Source: Acidobacteriota bacterium (GTDB lineage Bacteria > Acidobacteriota > Terriglobia > Versatilivoradales > Versatilivoraceae). Taken from it: a stretch of 64,000 nt of DNA. The first letter of the stretch is position 1; every line of letters starts with the position of its first letter. Of this stretch, positions 24,314 through 33,173 are shown piece after piece. The notes under the pieces were generated by a model. The model saw only the letters and a list, made by a program, of their open reading frames with translations. It did not search any database and was not told the DNA's origin. The stretch is from positions 1 to 64,000 of the forward strand of contig JAPPDF010000088.1 of NCBI GenBank assembly GCA_028875575.1, in the 5' to 3' direction. Position numbers and translations under genes: made by a program.

Positions 24314-25703
24314 GACTTCTACAGGCAAGCTCCTTCCAACAACGGTTCTGGGCCTGCTTCTTCTGGCCTGGGCTCCGGCCTTATCCGGACAATCCAAGCC
24401 CATCTTGATTCAACCCCAGATCCGGTTTCAGCGGATCGACGGGTTTGGCGTCAGCGGTTCCAACGGCAGCGCCCAGGAAATCCACAACCTCCCCTCGGCG
24501 GAACGCCTCAGGCTCTTCGACCTGCTCTTCAGCCCCAGGGAAGCGGGCCTGAACATCCTGAGAAACGAAATCGGGTGGACCGGACAACGAATCCCCATTA
24601 CCGCCCGCTTGAGACTGACCGGCCTGACCTTTTCGTTCGGAGGCGACGAAAGAGAGAATGCGCAGTTCTCGCTGCTTCGACAGGCCAGGAAGCGTCAGGA
24701 TGTGCTGTTAAGCAGTTGTCTCTGGACTCCCCCGCCCGCCTGGAAGAGCAATCAGGCGCTGGATGGCTCGGGGTCCCTCCTGGCTCAACACTACCGTGAC
24801 CTGGCGGAATACCTGGTGGGTTACGTCGAGTACTATGAGAAGCTGCGAGGCCAACCCGTCCACGTGGTGAGCTTGCAGAACCGGCCCGACAGAGAGGACT
24901 TGCCCGTGGGTTGCCAGTATGGGGCAAACCAACTGAGGGACCTGGTCAAGAGGGTCGGCGAGAGGTTCCGGGAGAAAAGAATCCGGACCCGACTCATGGT
25001 TCCGGAGGCAGACTGGAGAGAGACGCTACCCTTCCTGAAAACGATGATGGATGATCGAGAGGTTCGGCCTTTGCTCTCCCATGTGGGAGTCCAGTCTTCA
25101 GTGGAGCCGAACCCCGGGGCCGATGCTGTCGACCAACTGGTACGACGCCATAACTTCAACCTGTGGCAGACTCAATTCACATCTCCGGCGGGCAACAGCG
25201 ATGAAATGGATGACGCGCTCGACCTGGCCCAAACCCTGATTGGCGACCTGTTGCGGGGGTGTCGGGCCTGGCTCTACGGCCCCATATTGGCCACCGACAC
25301 TCAGCCGGGACGCCTGGGCTTGCTCGAAGGCACCGGCACCGGATTCCGCGCTCCCAAGCGTTTCCGCGCCCTTGTCCAGTTCAGCCGGTTCATCCCCAGA
25401 GGCGCCGCTCGGGTTTTCTCAACCGGAGGCAGCACACCAGCAGCGGCTTTCCGAAACCCAACCGAGCGTCAACTGGTTGTGGTCCTGGTCAATGCAAAGG
25501 AAGAAGCGGTCGACGAAGTAATCGAGCTCCGCGGATACAGGCTGGAAGACATCGAGGTCTTCAGAACTTCCGCGGAAGAAGACATTCGGGCTGTCGAACT
25601 CACTCCGGAAGCCGGGTCCAAATTGAATCTCGCCCTCGCTCCCAGGAGTATCCATACCTTGCGGGCATCGATACGACGGGTGTCATCCAACCAACCCCGG
25701 TAA
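24303..25703 (+). CDS. GH30-like secreted protein with both catalytic glutamates replaced
   Basis: A 466-residue exported protein (signal peptide to about residue 30). It follows the glycoside hydrolase family 30 plan: QRIDGFGVSGSNGSA, FDLLFSPREAGLNILRNEIG, LLSSCLWTPPPAWKSN, HVVSLQNRPD, LWQTQFTS, then a C-terminal beta domain (RQLVVVLVNAKEEAVDEVIEL). GH30 enzymes use NEP and TE; here these are NRP (R194) and TQ (Q291). It is therefore probably a non-catalytic carbohydrate-binding or regulatory homologue. The GTG start overlaps the serine-hydrolase stop, suggesting a joint role. The family call is by eye. Confidence 0.8.
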   Translation: MQGKTSTGKLLPTTVLGLLLLAWAPALSGQSKPILIQPQIRFQRIDGFGVSGSNGSAQEIHNLPSAERLRLFDLLFSPREAGLNILRNEIGWTGQRIPITARLRLTGLTFSFGGDERENAQFSLLRQARKRQDVLLSSCLWTPPPAWKSNQALDGSGSLLAQHYRDLAEYLVGYVEYYEKLRGQPVHVVSLQNRPDREDLPVGCQYGANQLRDLVKRVGERFREKRIRTRLMVPEADWRETLPFLKTMMDDREVRPLLSHVGVQSSVEPNPGADAVDQLVRRHNFNLWQTQFTSPAGNSDEMDDALDLAQTLIGDLLRGCRAWLYGPILATDTQPGRLGLLEGTGTGFRAPKRFRALVQFSRFIPRGAARVFSTGGSTPAAAFRNPTERQLVVVLVNAKEEAVDEVIELRGYRLEDIEVFRTSAEEDIRAVELTPEAGSKLNLALAPRSIHTLRASIRRVSSNQPR

Positions 25704-25754
25704 CGGCTCCGTGCCCGAAAGCCTCAGCCCGGCAGGCGGGGATGTTTACCGGCT

Positions 25755-27470
25755 CTATGCGACTGTCGGACAGCCGTCGGCCAAAAGCAGGCTTCGTGCA
25801 TGGGAGCCCAGCTTGACCAGATCGACTTCCGTAATCTTTCCGGTAGCTCGTTCCACCCACTCCACCTTTCCCATGGCCAGCTTGCGGCTCCCGAAATTGA
25901 TCCGGTAGGGAATCCCTACCAGGTCGGCATCCTTGAACTTGACCCCCGGACGCTCCTTCCGGTCGTCCAGCAGAACCTCGACTCCCAGTTCCTGTAAATC
26001 GCGGTAGGCCTTCTCCGCTTCCTCGACCACGGCGCCGTCCTTGGCATTGACCACACAAATCAGGCAGTCGAAGGGGGCGATGGCACGTGGCCAGATGATT
26101 CCGTCGTCATCGTGACCGCTTTCGATGGCGGCTGCAAGAATCCTTTCCACTCCGATCCCATAGCTCCCCATGACCACGGGAACTTCCCTGCCCTGCGAGT
26201 TGAGAACGGTGGCTCCCATGCTCTCCGAGTACTTGGTTCCGAGCTTGAAAATGTGACCGACCTCCAGGGCCTTGTGGATACTCAGCGGCGAGCGGCATCG
26301 GGCGCACGCCTCTCCGGCCTGAACCACACGCAAGTCGAAATACTCGGCCTGGTAGTCCCGCCCGGGGGTCACACCGGAGAGGTGAAAGTCATTCCGGTTG
26401 GCTCCACAGGTTAGATTCCGTCTTCCATGCAGGGCGTGGTCGGAAAGGATACGCAGGCCCGCCACCTCCACCGGACCCAGGGAACCGGCGTCGGCGCCAG
26501 CCACCGCCGGAATTTCCTCCGGCAGGGCCGGATGGGCCTCGCCCCCCAACACCGCATGCAGCTTGGCTTCATTGAGCTGATGGTCTCCTCGAACCAGAAC
26601 CAGCAAGGGTTGATTGCCAAACCGATAGATTAGGGACTTGATCTGACGGGAAGCAGGAATTCCCAGAAATCGGGAAATGTCGTCAATGGTCTTCTGGCCG
26701 GGAGTGGGAACCGGTTGGGGGGAATCGGGTCCTGCTTCATCCTGTAGCGGTTCCAGCTCCGCGGTCGCCTTCTCCAGATTGGCGGCGTAACCGCAGGCGC
26801 AGTGGACGACCATGTCCTCGCCGGCATCGGTCAGCACCATGAATTCATGGGACTGGCTTCCGCCCATCATGCCGCTGCTGGCCTCGACCACTCGATACCG
26901 GAGCCCGCAGCGGTCGTAAATGCGGCAATAGAGGTCGTAGTGCTTTCGATAGCTCCGATCCAAGCCCTCCCAGTCGACGTCGAACGAGTAGGAGTCCTTC
27001 ATGGTGAACTGCCGCACACGCAGCAAGCCCGACTTGGGCCGAGGCTCATCCCGGAACTTGGTCTGTATCTGATACCAGATCTGGGGCAGTTGGCGATAAG
27101 AGCGCAGCTCGTTGCGAGCGATGGATGCAAAGACCTCTTCATGCGTCATACCGAGGCACATGTCCCGGTCGGAGCGATCCTTGAGACGAAACATGTTCGG
27201 TCCCATGCCTTCCCACCGGCCGCTCTCCTGCCAGATTTCAGCCGGGTGCAGGGCGGGCAATGCAAATTCCTGGGCGCCCATGCGATCGAGCTCGTCCCTG
27301 ATGATCCGGGTGATCTTGAGCACCACCCGCTGGGCCAGAGGCAGGTAGGAATAAATCCCCGAAGCCAGCTGCCGAACGTATCCCCCTCGCAGGAGCAGAA
27401 TATGGCTCGGCACCTCGGCCTCGGCAGGAGCCTCTCTCAGGGTAGGGATGAAAATTTGACTCCAGCGCAT
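25755..27470 (-). CDS. proS: Prolyl-tRNA synthetase (bacterial type with editing domain)
   Basis: A 571-residue class II aminoacyl-tRNA synthetase. Class II motif 1 and 2 regions are seen in [21 protein letters not shown] and [25 protein letters not shown]. The insertion domain (about 225-390; [30 protein letters not shown]) edits Ala-tRNA-Pro. Motif 3 is [16 protein letters not shown], and the anticodon-binding domain follows ([25 protein letters not shown]). The length is normal for the long bacterial form. Convergent with the GH30-like gene. Confidence 0.98.
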   Translation of the reverse strand: MRWSQIFIPTLREAPAEAEVPSHILLLRGGYVRQLASGIYSYLPLAQRVVLKITRIIRDELDRMGAQEFALPALHPAEIWQESGRWEGMGPNMFRLKDRSDRDMCLGMTHEEVFASIARNELRSYRQLPQIWYQIQTKFRDEPRPKSGLLRVRQFTMKDSYSFDVDWEGLDRSYRKHYDLYCRIYDRCGLRYRVVEASSGMMGGSQSHEFMVLTDAGEDMVVHCACGYAANLEKATAELEPLQDEAGPDSPQPVPTPGQKTIDDISRFLGIPASRQIKSLIYRFGNQPLLVLVRGDHQLNEAKLHAVLGGEAHPALPEEIPAVAGADAGSLGPVEVAGLRILSDHALHGRRNLTCGANRNDFHLSGVTPGRDYQAEYFDLRVVQAGEACARCRSPLSIHKALEVGHIFKLGTKYSESMGATVLNSQGREVPVVMGSYGIGVERILAAAIESGHDDDGIIWPRAIAPFDCLICVVNAKDGAVVEEAEKAYRDLQELGVEVLLDDRKERPGVKFKDADLVGIPYRINFGSRKLAMGKVEWVERATGKITEVDLVKLGSHARSLLLADGCPTVA

Positions 27471-27730
27471 TCCGACTCCTCAGCAGGAAAGTCCATCCAA
27501 TCGGACCGTCGGCACCCGGAAGCCCTCGAGCGTGGATGGCGTCTCAAGGCTCTCCCGCCGGGAACCACTCACCGCCCCGGTTCGGCCTTGGTACGTTCAT
27601 CCGACAGCCAGGTAAATGAAGGCCGGGCTAGAAGATAACATATTTGACGGCAAAAGATTCGGAGCCGGCCCGAATTCCCGAAAGCCCCCGCCAGAAGCGG
27701 AAAGAGAGCCAATCCCCTCCGATTATTGGT
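27471..27730. other. Intergenic region between proS and glyA
   Basis: Divergent spacer. I looked for a T-box leader upstream of proS on the minus strand and did not find the conserved antiterminator sequence. Apart from a degenerate GCCGGGCTAGAAG piece near 27623, resembling a repeat end, nothing is recognised. Confidence 0.4.
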
Positions 27731-27759
27731 TTGTCAGCATTGGGTTTGTTGGTTAACAT
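27731..27759 (+). promoter_or_regulatory. Promoter of glyA
   Basis: TTGTCA (27731-27736), 17-nt spacer, TAACAT (27754-27759). Transcription would begin near 27766, which rules out the upstream TTG at 27760 as start codon and supports GTG 27844. A CAGCATT / AATGCTG inverted repeat brackets the -10 region. Confidence 0.6.
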
Positions 27760-27843
27760 TTGAATGCTGAGAGGCCGGACTTGGTGAGGATACCTCCCCG
27801 GGCTGGCGTCCGGGAATACATTCATTCTCAAGGGGCAGCATCC

Positions 27844-29124
27844 GTGGCCATCAACCCCGAACTTGCCAAGAGCCTTGCGCTGGTCGACCCGCAGGTTGCC
27901 GACGCCATCGACCGGGAAACTCGGCGTCAGGCCAACCAACTGGAGCTTATTGCCTCGGAGAATTTCGTGAGCGAGGCCGTCCTGGAGGCCACCGGCAGCG
28001 TGTTCACCAACAAGTATGCGGAGGGCTATCCCGGACGCCGCTACTACGGGGGCTGCGAGTTTACCGACGTGGTGGAGCAGTTGGCCATCGACAGGGCCAA
28101 GCAACTGTTCGGCGCCGAACATGCCAACGTGCAACCCCATTCCGGAACCCAGGCCAACGTAGCCGTGTACATGACGGTCTTGAAGCCCGGGGAGACGGTA
28201 CTCGGCATGGACCTGTCCCACGGGGGACACCTCACCCATGGCCATCCGCTGAACTTCTCCGGCAGGATGTATCGCATCGTTCCTTATGGGGTCCGGAAGG
28301 ACACGGAAACGATCGACTACGATGCCCTGGCTGAACTGGCCCTGCGAAACCGACCCAAGCTCATCGTGGCCGGAGCCAGCGCCTACCCCCGCGAAATCGA
28401 CTTCAAGCGAATGGGTGAGATCGCTCGCGAAAGCGGCGCCCTGCTGATGGCGGACATGGCCCACACTGCAGGCCTGGTCGCCGTCGGCGAGCACCCCAGT
28501 CCGGTTCCCCACTGCGACTTCGTCACCACCACAACCCACAAGACGTTGCGGGGACCGCGCGGAGGAATGATCTTGTGCCGACAGGCCCATGCCAGGAACC
28601 TGAACCGCCTGCTGTTCCCCGGGACTCAAGGCGGCCCCCTCGTTCATGTCGTCGCTGCCAAGGCCGTCTGCCTTCAGGAAGCCTTGCAACCCGAATTCAG
28701 ACGCTACATCCGGCAGGTCAAGCGAAATGCGGAGGCGTTGGCCTCCAGCATCCTGGAGAGCGGGTACCGCCTGGTGTCCGGGGGAACCGACACTCACCTG
28801 ATTCTGGTCGATGTGTTTTCCAAGGGAATCACCGGCAAGCAGGCGGAACTCGCCCTGGACCGGGCCGGAATCACCATCAACAAAAACGCCATCCCTTTCG
28901 ATCCCCATCCCCCGCTGGTGACCAGCGGGATACGATTGGGCACTCCCGCGCTCACTTCGCGAGGAATGGGCGAGTCCGAAATGCAACTCATCGGCCGGTG
29001 GATCGGAGAGGTGCTGGACCATATTGAAATTGTGGAGGTTCAGAAGAAAATTCGGGATCAAGTCAGAGATCTATCGGAGCAATTTCCCCTCTACTCATCC
29101 AGACTGGCTCCCGCCGCAGTCTGA
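27844..29124 (+). CDS. glyA: Serine hydroxymethyltransferase
   Basis: A 426-residue PLP enzyme that converts serine and tetrahydrofolate to glycine and 5,10-methylene-THF. The PLP lysine is K233 in [15 protein letters not shown]; other signatures are [60 protein letters not shown] and [15 protein letters not shown]. Start GTG 27844 (AAGGGG 8 nt upstream) gives the usual length; a TTG at 27760 precedes the mapped promoter start. The MBL hydrolase follows 13 bp later. Confidence 0.97.
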   Translation: MAINPELAKSLALVDPQVADAIDRETRRQANQLELIASENFVSEAVLEATGSVFTNKYAEGYPGRRYYGGCEFTDVVEQLAIDRAKQLFGAEHANVQPHSGTQANVAVYMTVLKPGETVLGMDLSHGGHLTHGHPLNFSGRMYRIVPYGVRKDTETIDYDALAELALRNRPKLIVAGASAYPREIDFKRMGEIARESGALLMADMAHTAGLVAVGEHPSPVPHCDFVTTTTHKTLRGPRGGMILCRQAHARNLNRLLFPGTQGGPLVHVVAAKAVCLQEALQPEFRRYIRQVKRNAEALASSILESGYRLVSGGTDTHLILVDVFSKGITGKQAELALDRAGITINKNAIPFDPHPPLVTSGIRLGTPALTSRGMGESEMQLIGRWIGEVLDHIEIVEVQKKIRDQVRDLSEQFPLYSSRLAPAAV

Positions 29125-29137
29125 AGGCAGGTCGCAA

Positions 29138-29767
29138 GTGATTTTTGAACAGGTGGCCGTGGGGCCCTTGCAGTGCAACTGCTACATCCTGGGGTGTGAG
29201 GAAACCCGAGAGGCCCTGGTGATCGACCCCGGGGATGAGGTGGAGCTGATTCTTCCTCTCATCCAGAAGCATGGCTTGAGCGTCAGGTATCTGCTCAGCA
29301 CCCATGCCCACATCGATCACGTGGGAGATCTGGAGGCCTTGAAGGAAAAGACAGGCGCCGAGGCCCTACTGCATGAAAGGGATCTGGCCTTGTACCGAAA
29401 CCTGCCGATGCAAGCCTCCTGGATGGGAGTGTCGACACCGCCCACCACCGAGATCGACAATTTTGTCCACCAGGGCGATCGGATCTCATTCGGACGACAA
29501 TCCGGGGAGGTGCTCTTTACCCCGGGCCACACCCCGGGCAGCCTCTGCCTGCATCTGGCAGAGCAAACCGGCCGACTGTTCGCCGGAGACACACTGTTTC
29601 AAATGGGTATCGGAAGAACCGATCTCTGGGGAGGTTCCTACAGAGACATCATCGAATCCATTCGGAACCGCCTCCTGAAACTGGACGACCGTACCCTGGT
29701 CTACCCCGGCCACGGTCCACCCACGACCATAGGAGAGGAGAAACACCACAACCCGTTTCTGAAGTAG
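29138..29767 (+). CDS. Glyoxalase II-like MBL-fold hydrolase (YcbL type)
   Basis: A 209-residue hydrolase with a complete metallo-beta-lactamase site: THAHIDHVGD, TPGHTPGSLC, FAGDTLF and VYPGHGPPTTI. Size and the short C-terminus match single-domain YcbL-type glyoxalase II relatives that hydrolyse S-lactoylglutathione or other thioesters. Start GTG 29138 with AAGG upstream; a longer frame starting inside glyA lacks homology. Likely cotranscribed with glyA. Confidence 0.93.
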   Translation: MIFEQVAVGPLQCNCYILGCEETREALVIDPGDEVELILPLIQKHGLSVRYLLSTHAHIDHVGDLEALKEKTGAEALLHERDLALYRNLPMQASWMGVSTPPTTEIDNFVHQGDRISFGRQSGEVLFTPGHTPGSLCLHLAEQTGRLFAGDTLFQMGIGRTDLWGGSYRDIIESIRNRLLKLDDRTLVYPGHGPPTTIGEEKHHNPFLK

Positions 29768-29922
29768 ACTCGATCGAGATCGACCCCGCCGTACCGCCCC
29801 AAGACAGGCATCCGGCTCCCACTGCTCACTGTCGGCTGAAATTTCGGCTGTTGTTCAAGCGCTCTTCGGAAGGTTTGCGGAGACAGGCGGCCGGTTGCGC
29901 TCCGCAAGGATCGGAGGATCGT

Positions 29923-30837
29923 TCAAAGAACGGATCGGATTGCTTTTTCCAAGGTTGGCTCATCCTGATAGTTGACGAAGTGGTGGCGAATCAACCCGTT
30001 CTCGTCTACCAGAAACAAGCTGGGGAACAGCTGGATCCCTCCATACGCCTCCTGAACCTCCGCGGTCAGATGACCCACCGGGAAATTGATCTTGTGCTTG
30101 TCCAGATAGGCAGCGCGTTCCGAGTCGGGGTATCCCAAGTCCAAGACCCGGTCGGCATTCAGACCGATGACGGTAAAGTTCCGCGATCCGAACTGTTCCT
30201 GCAGGGAAACCAGGTGGGGAGTGATCTTGACGCAGGGGGGACAGTGGGTAAACCAGAAGTAGACCAGGCGGATTCCTTGCCTGGAATCGAGGCTGAGCTC
30301 GTCCCCGTCCAGAAGCCGGACGTTGAATTGAGGCGCCTCCTTCCCTTCCCAACCGGCGATGGAACGCTCGACGATCTTGTTGAAGCGGGGGTCGGCTTTG
30401 ATTCGTTCCAAGTCCACCGAGGCGATCTCACCGCTTTCCGGGTCCCTCTTGAAGAATTGGGGCACCCTCCGATCGTACTCTACGATCCGGAGAATCACGT
30501 CGACCTCACCCTGGATACGCAAATTGAATTGCTCGGCGATTTCGCGAAGCAGGGGCGGCCTTTTGTGGACGGCATAGTATTGGGCCACGAAGTGAGGCAC
30601 CTTGAAGAAGATGTTGTAGAGTCGACTGAGAACCCTGCGCTCCTCCGGTTCGGTGAAACGCTGGTGGAGCTCCGTAATCAGTACGGCCCTGCCCGGCTCG
30701 AGATGGGTCTTCAGAAAGCCGATAATCCTTTCCTCGGCGGCTCGTTCCCTGTCTTGAACGTCGTCGGACACCAGGGTTCCAACCACGAATAACAGGCACA
30801 GGACCAACGTCAACATCTGCTTCGATATCCCGATCAT
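29923..30837 (-). CDS. Exported thioredoxin-fold (TlpA/redoxin) protein with unknown N-terminal domain
   Basis: A 304-residue protein. Residues 1-22 form a signal peptide or anchor. Residues about 27-165 are a helical region of no family I recognise (EERIIGFLKTHLEPGRAVLIT...), which could be winged-helix-like. The C-terminal redoxin domain has C199 and C202 in FTHCPPCVK, then NADRVLDLGYPDSERAAY and LFPSLFLVDENGLI. Relatives reduce disulfides or peroxides in the envelope. RBS AGAGG 6 nt before ATG 30837. Confidence 0.87.
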   Translation of the reverse strand: MIGISKQMLTLVLCLLFVVGTLVSDDVQDRERAAEERIIGFLKTHLEPGRAVLITELHQRFTEPEERRVLSRLYNIFFKVPHFVAQYYAVHKRPPLLREIAEQFNLRIQGEVDVILRIVEYDRRVPQFFKRDPESGEIASVDLERIKADPRFNKIVERSIAGWEGKEAPQFNVRLLDGDELSLDSRQGIRLVYFWFTHCPPCVKITPHLVSLQEQFGSRNFTVIGLNADRVLDLGYPDSERAAYLDKHKINFPVGHLTAEVQEAYGGIQLFPSLFLVDENGLIRHHFVNYQDEPTLEKAIRSVL

Positions 30838-30925
30838 TTCAACCTCTTCTTCATCACCCTTGCGAAACTCTCCATGATTATGCAACAAAGGCAGGCGCGC
30901 TGCCAGAGGGAGGAGGATTTCTCCA

Positions 30926-31309
30926 GTGGACTCGGAAAACAAGCCTCATCCAGCCGACTTCTATCGGGGACTGGAACTGTTCAACCGCCGTTTCTACTAC
31001 GAATGCCACGACCATTGGGAGGAGGTCTGGGCGGAGGCCAAAGGAAAGGAGAAGCTTTTCTATCAGGCCCTCATCATGTCGGCAGTGTCACTCTATCACT
31101 ATGGGAACGAGAATCTGGAAGGCGCCCTGAGTTGCCACCGCAAGGCAAGGGAGCGGTTCCAGCAACTCCCCAACCGCTTCCTATGCCTCAATGTTTCACA
31201 ATTCCTGGCCGAGATGGAGGCCTTCTACCGTGGCCTTTCGGTCGAGCATACCCGTTGGACCCGGGAACTGCGGGACAGACCGCCTCCTACCATTCGACTT
31301 GAAGGCTGA
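30926..31309 (+). CDS. DUF309 family protein
   Basis: A 127-residue soluble helical protein with the DUF309 signature GLELFNRRFYYECHDHWEEVWAEA and LFYQALIMSAVSLYHY. DUF309 proteins occur widely; function unknown. The start is GTG 30926, preceded by GAGGAGG. It is divergent from the TlpA-like gene, whose upstream region it overlaps slightly. Confidence 0.92.
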   Translation: MDSENKPHPADFYRGLELFNRRFYYECHDHWEEVWAEAKGKEKLFYQALIMSAVSLYHYGNENLEGALSCHRKARERFQQLPNRFLCLNVSQFLAEMEAFYRGLSVEHTRWTRELRDRPPPTIRLEG

Positions 31310-31330
31310 GCTAAGGAAGCGGGGGCTTTA

Positions 31331-31386
31331 GAAGTTTGAAGTGCGAAGTTTGAAGTTTGAAGGGTGAAGTTTGAAGGGTGAAGGGT
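31331..31386. repeat. Perfect heptameric tandem repeat, 8 units
   Basis: 56 bp made of eight 7-bp units of form GAAGNNN: GAAGTTT, GAAGTGC, GAAGTTT, GAAGTTT, GAAGGGT, GAAGTTT, GAAGGGT, GAAGGGT. Period exactly 7 and no coding context. Confidence 0.9.
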
Positions 31387-31542
31387 GGTCGGAGGTGGGA
31401 TTCTGGAACAGGCAAGTGCCCGATGACCTGGTTACCCTTCTTGAAGGACTGCGGCACGACCGGCAAGATGCGTCACGTGGGGTTCGAATAACTATCCACA
31501 ATTCACTTTTCACTTTGCCGCGACGGCGTCACGGAATGAAGT

Positions 31543-31751
31543 CCCCCGGGAGCGCGGGCGTCCCGCCCGCACAAATCCGGCACAGCCTCGCCCATCTCCT
31601 CGACCCGGCTCGACCGGCAACGGCGTCAAGATCCCGCTTCGGCCCAGCCCATGCCGTTCCCGCCAGCTGGGTGCCCGGGTGCCCCATCGCGGGGAAACTG
31701 AGCGGCACGCAACGGCATAGCATGCGGGCGAGACGCCCGCGCTCCCGGGTG
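31543..31751. repeat. Inverted-repeat element with SAGVPPA-type ends
   Basis: 28-bp terminal arms: GGGAGCGCGGGCGTCCCGCC at 31548-31567 and its near-complement GCGGGCGAGACGCCCGCGCT at 31724-31743 (26 of 28 positions match over the whole arm). The arms translate to the SAGVPPA / RASRPH peptides often seen as spurious ORFs in Planctomycetes, Verrucomicrobia and Acidobacteria. Confidence 0.75.
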
Positions 31752-31901
31752 GGCGCCTCCCCCCATCTCTCTTGCTCCTGGAGGCGGCGCGCGCCGGCTT
31801 GCCGGGCTGCTGCCCTGCCCATGCAGCAGAGCCGTCTTGCTTCGTGGCCCTTCGTGGATATCTTTTTGGGGATGTTTCAGGCGAGGCTTCAGCACTACCG
31901 G

Positions 31902-32987
31902 TCAGGCGGCGGCGACGCGGTTGACCGGCCGGTAGAGAGTGTCCCGTTCAACCGGTTCCCGGCCGGCTTCGCGGATGAGATGCTCGATTTCCGTGCGGGT
32001 CAGGCCAAGGGGAGTCTGGGCTCCGGCCATGTGAACGATCTTTTCCTCCACCACCGTTCCATCCAGGTCGTCGGCCCCATAGTGGAGTCCGATCTGGGCT
32101 GTCTTGGCGCCGATCATGATCCAATAGGCCTTGATGTGGGGGAAATTGTCCAGTAGGAGACGACTGACCGCGATGGTTCGAAGGTCCAGCATGGCGGTTG
32201 GCGAGGGCAGGTGATCCAGTTGCGTATTTGCCGGGTGGAAGGCCAGCGGAATGAAACACTGAAAGCCCTGGGTCTCGTCCTGCAACTCCCTCAACCGGAT
32301 CAGGTGGTCGACTCGATCCTCCACGCTCTCCACGTGTCCGTAGAGCATGGTGGCGTTCGACTTCAATCCGCAGAGGTGCACCCTTTTGGCGATCTCCAGC
32401 CAGCGGTCGCCCGACACCTTGTGGTCGCAGAGGATGTCGCGGGGACGCTCGGCGAAAATCTCGGCTCCTCCCCCGGGGCAACTGTCCATTCCCGCCTCCC
32501 GAAGTGCCTGAATGGTCTCATCGATGGACAACTTGGCTCGGCGGGAGAAGAAATCGAGCTCAACCATGGTGAAGGCCTTGAGATGAACCTTGGGAAAACG
32601 CTCCTTCAAGCCACGTAGCAGGTCGGTGTAGTAGGAGAAGGGGAGGTAGGGATGCAGGCCGCCCACGATGTGAAACTCGGTCACGGATTCGCTATACCCC
32701 ATGGAGGCGTGATGATAGGCCTCCTCCAGCGACATGGTATAGCCGCCCTTGCCGGGTTTGCGAGCGAAACCGCAGAACTTGCAGTCAACCACGCACACGT
32801 TGGTGGGGTTCAAGTGCCGGTTGACGTTGAAGTACCCGGCGTTCCCGTTCCATTTTTCCCGGACCCGGTTGGCCAGAGCCCCCACGGAATGCAGGTCCGA
32901 AGTCCGATAGAGAGTGACTCCCTCCTCGAAAGACAATCTCTCCCCTGAAAAAACCTTGTCGCTGATCCGTGTAAGCTCGGAACCCAT
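31902..32987 (-). CDS. mqnE: Aminofutalosine synthase (futalosine menaquinone pathway)
   Basis: A 361-residue radical SAM enzyme that joins a chorismate-derived enolpyruvate to adenosine to form aminodeoxyfutalosine. The [4Fe-4S] cluster motif is CVVDCKFC (C65, C69, C72). Others: FHIVGGLHPYLPFSYYTDLL, SCPGGGAEIF, SNATMLYGH and HYGADDLDGTVVEEKIVHMAGAQTP, which distinguish MqnE from CofH and MqnC. ATG 32987 is preferred; an in-frame ATG at 33062 would add 25 unconserved residues. No RBS is clear for either. No other menaquinone genes are nearby. Confidence 0.92.
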   Translation of the reverse strand: MGSELTRISDKVFSGERLSFEEGVTLYRTSDLHSVGALANRVREKWNGNAGYFNVNRHLNPTNVCVVDCKFCGFARKPGKGGYTMSLEEAYHHASMGYSESVTEFHIVGGLHPYLPFSYYTDLLRGLKERFPKVHLKAFTMVELDFFSRRAKLSIDETIQALREAGMDSCPGGGAEIFAERPRDILCDHKVSGDRWLEIAKRVHLCGLKSNATMLYGHVESVEDRVDHLIRLRELQDETQGFQCFIPLAFHPANTQLDHLPSPTAMLDLRTIAVSRLLLDNFPHIKAYWIMIGAKTAQIGLHYGADDLDGTVVEEKIVHMAGAQTPLGLTRTEIEHLIREAGREPVERDTLYRPVNRVAAA

Positions 32988-33173
32988 CCGGCGAGTACTC
33001 AATTGGGGACCCTCCCTTCCCGAGCGGGCATCCTTCCGTCCCGGCCAGTCGAAAGCGATCATATCCGACGCTTGCGAGTGCTGTCAAACAGCCTGGGGAG
33101 ATGCGGGTTAGTGGTGGAAAACCGGCGTCTGCCATCCTATAATTACGGCTGATTCCAACTCCAGAGGAGCGTC

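Larger units (their letters stand above)
31310..31901. other. Repeat-dominated intergenic region
   Basis: No gene is seen. It contains a heptameric tandem repeat (31331-31386), an inverted-repeat element (31543-31751), and near 31848-31866 a segment (CTTCGTGGATATCTTTTT) related to the one at about 55245. Confidence 0.6.

Noticed and set aside
27471-27640. Possible T-box leader upstream of proS
   Set aside because: GC-rich hairpins occur, but the conserved T-box antiterminator bulge sequence and a terminator with a T-run are missing.
27760-27843. Upstream extension of glyA from TTG, or a riboswitch in this leader
   Set aside because: The promoter places the transcript start after 27760; the peptide is not SHMT-like. 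The hairpin CCCGG/CCGGG does not match a riboswitch class that I can name.
31529-31895. Several overlapping open frames around the SAGVPPA element
   Set aside because: They are translations of the inverted-repeat arms in different frames, a known source of false genes.
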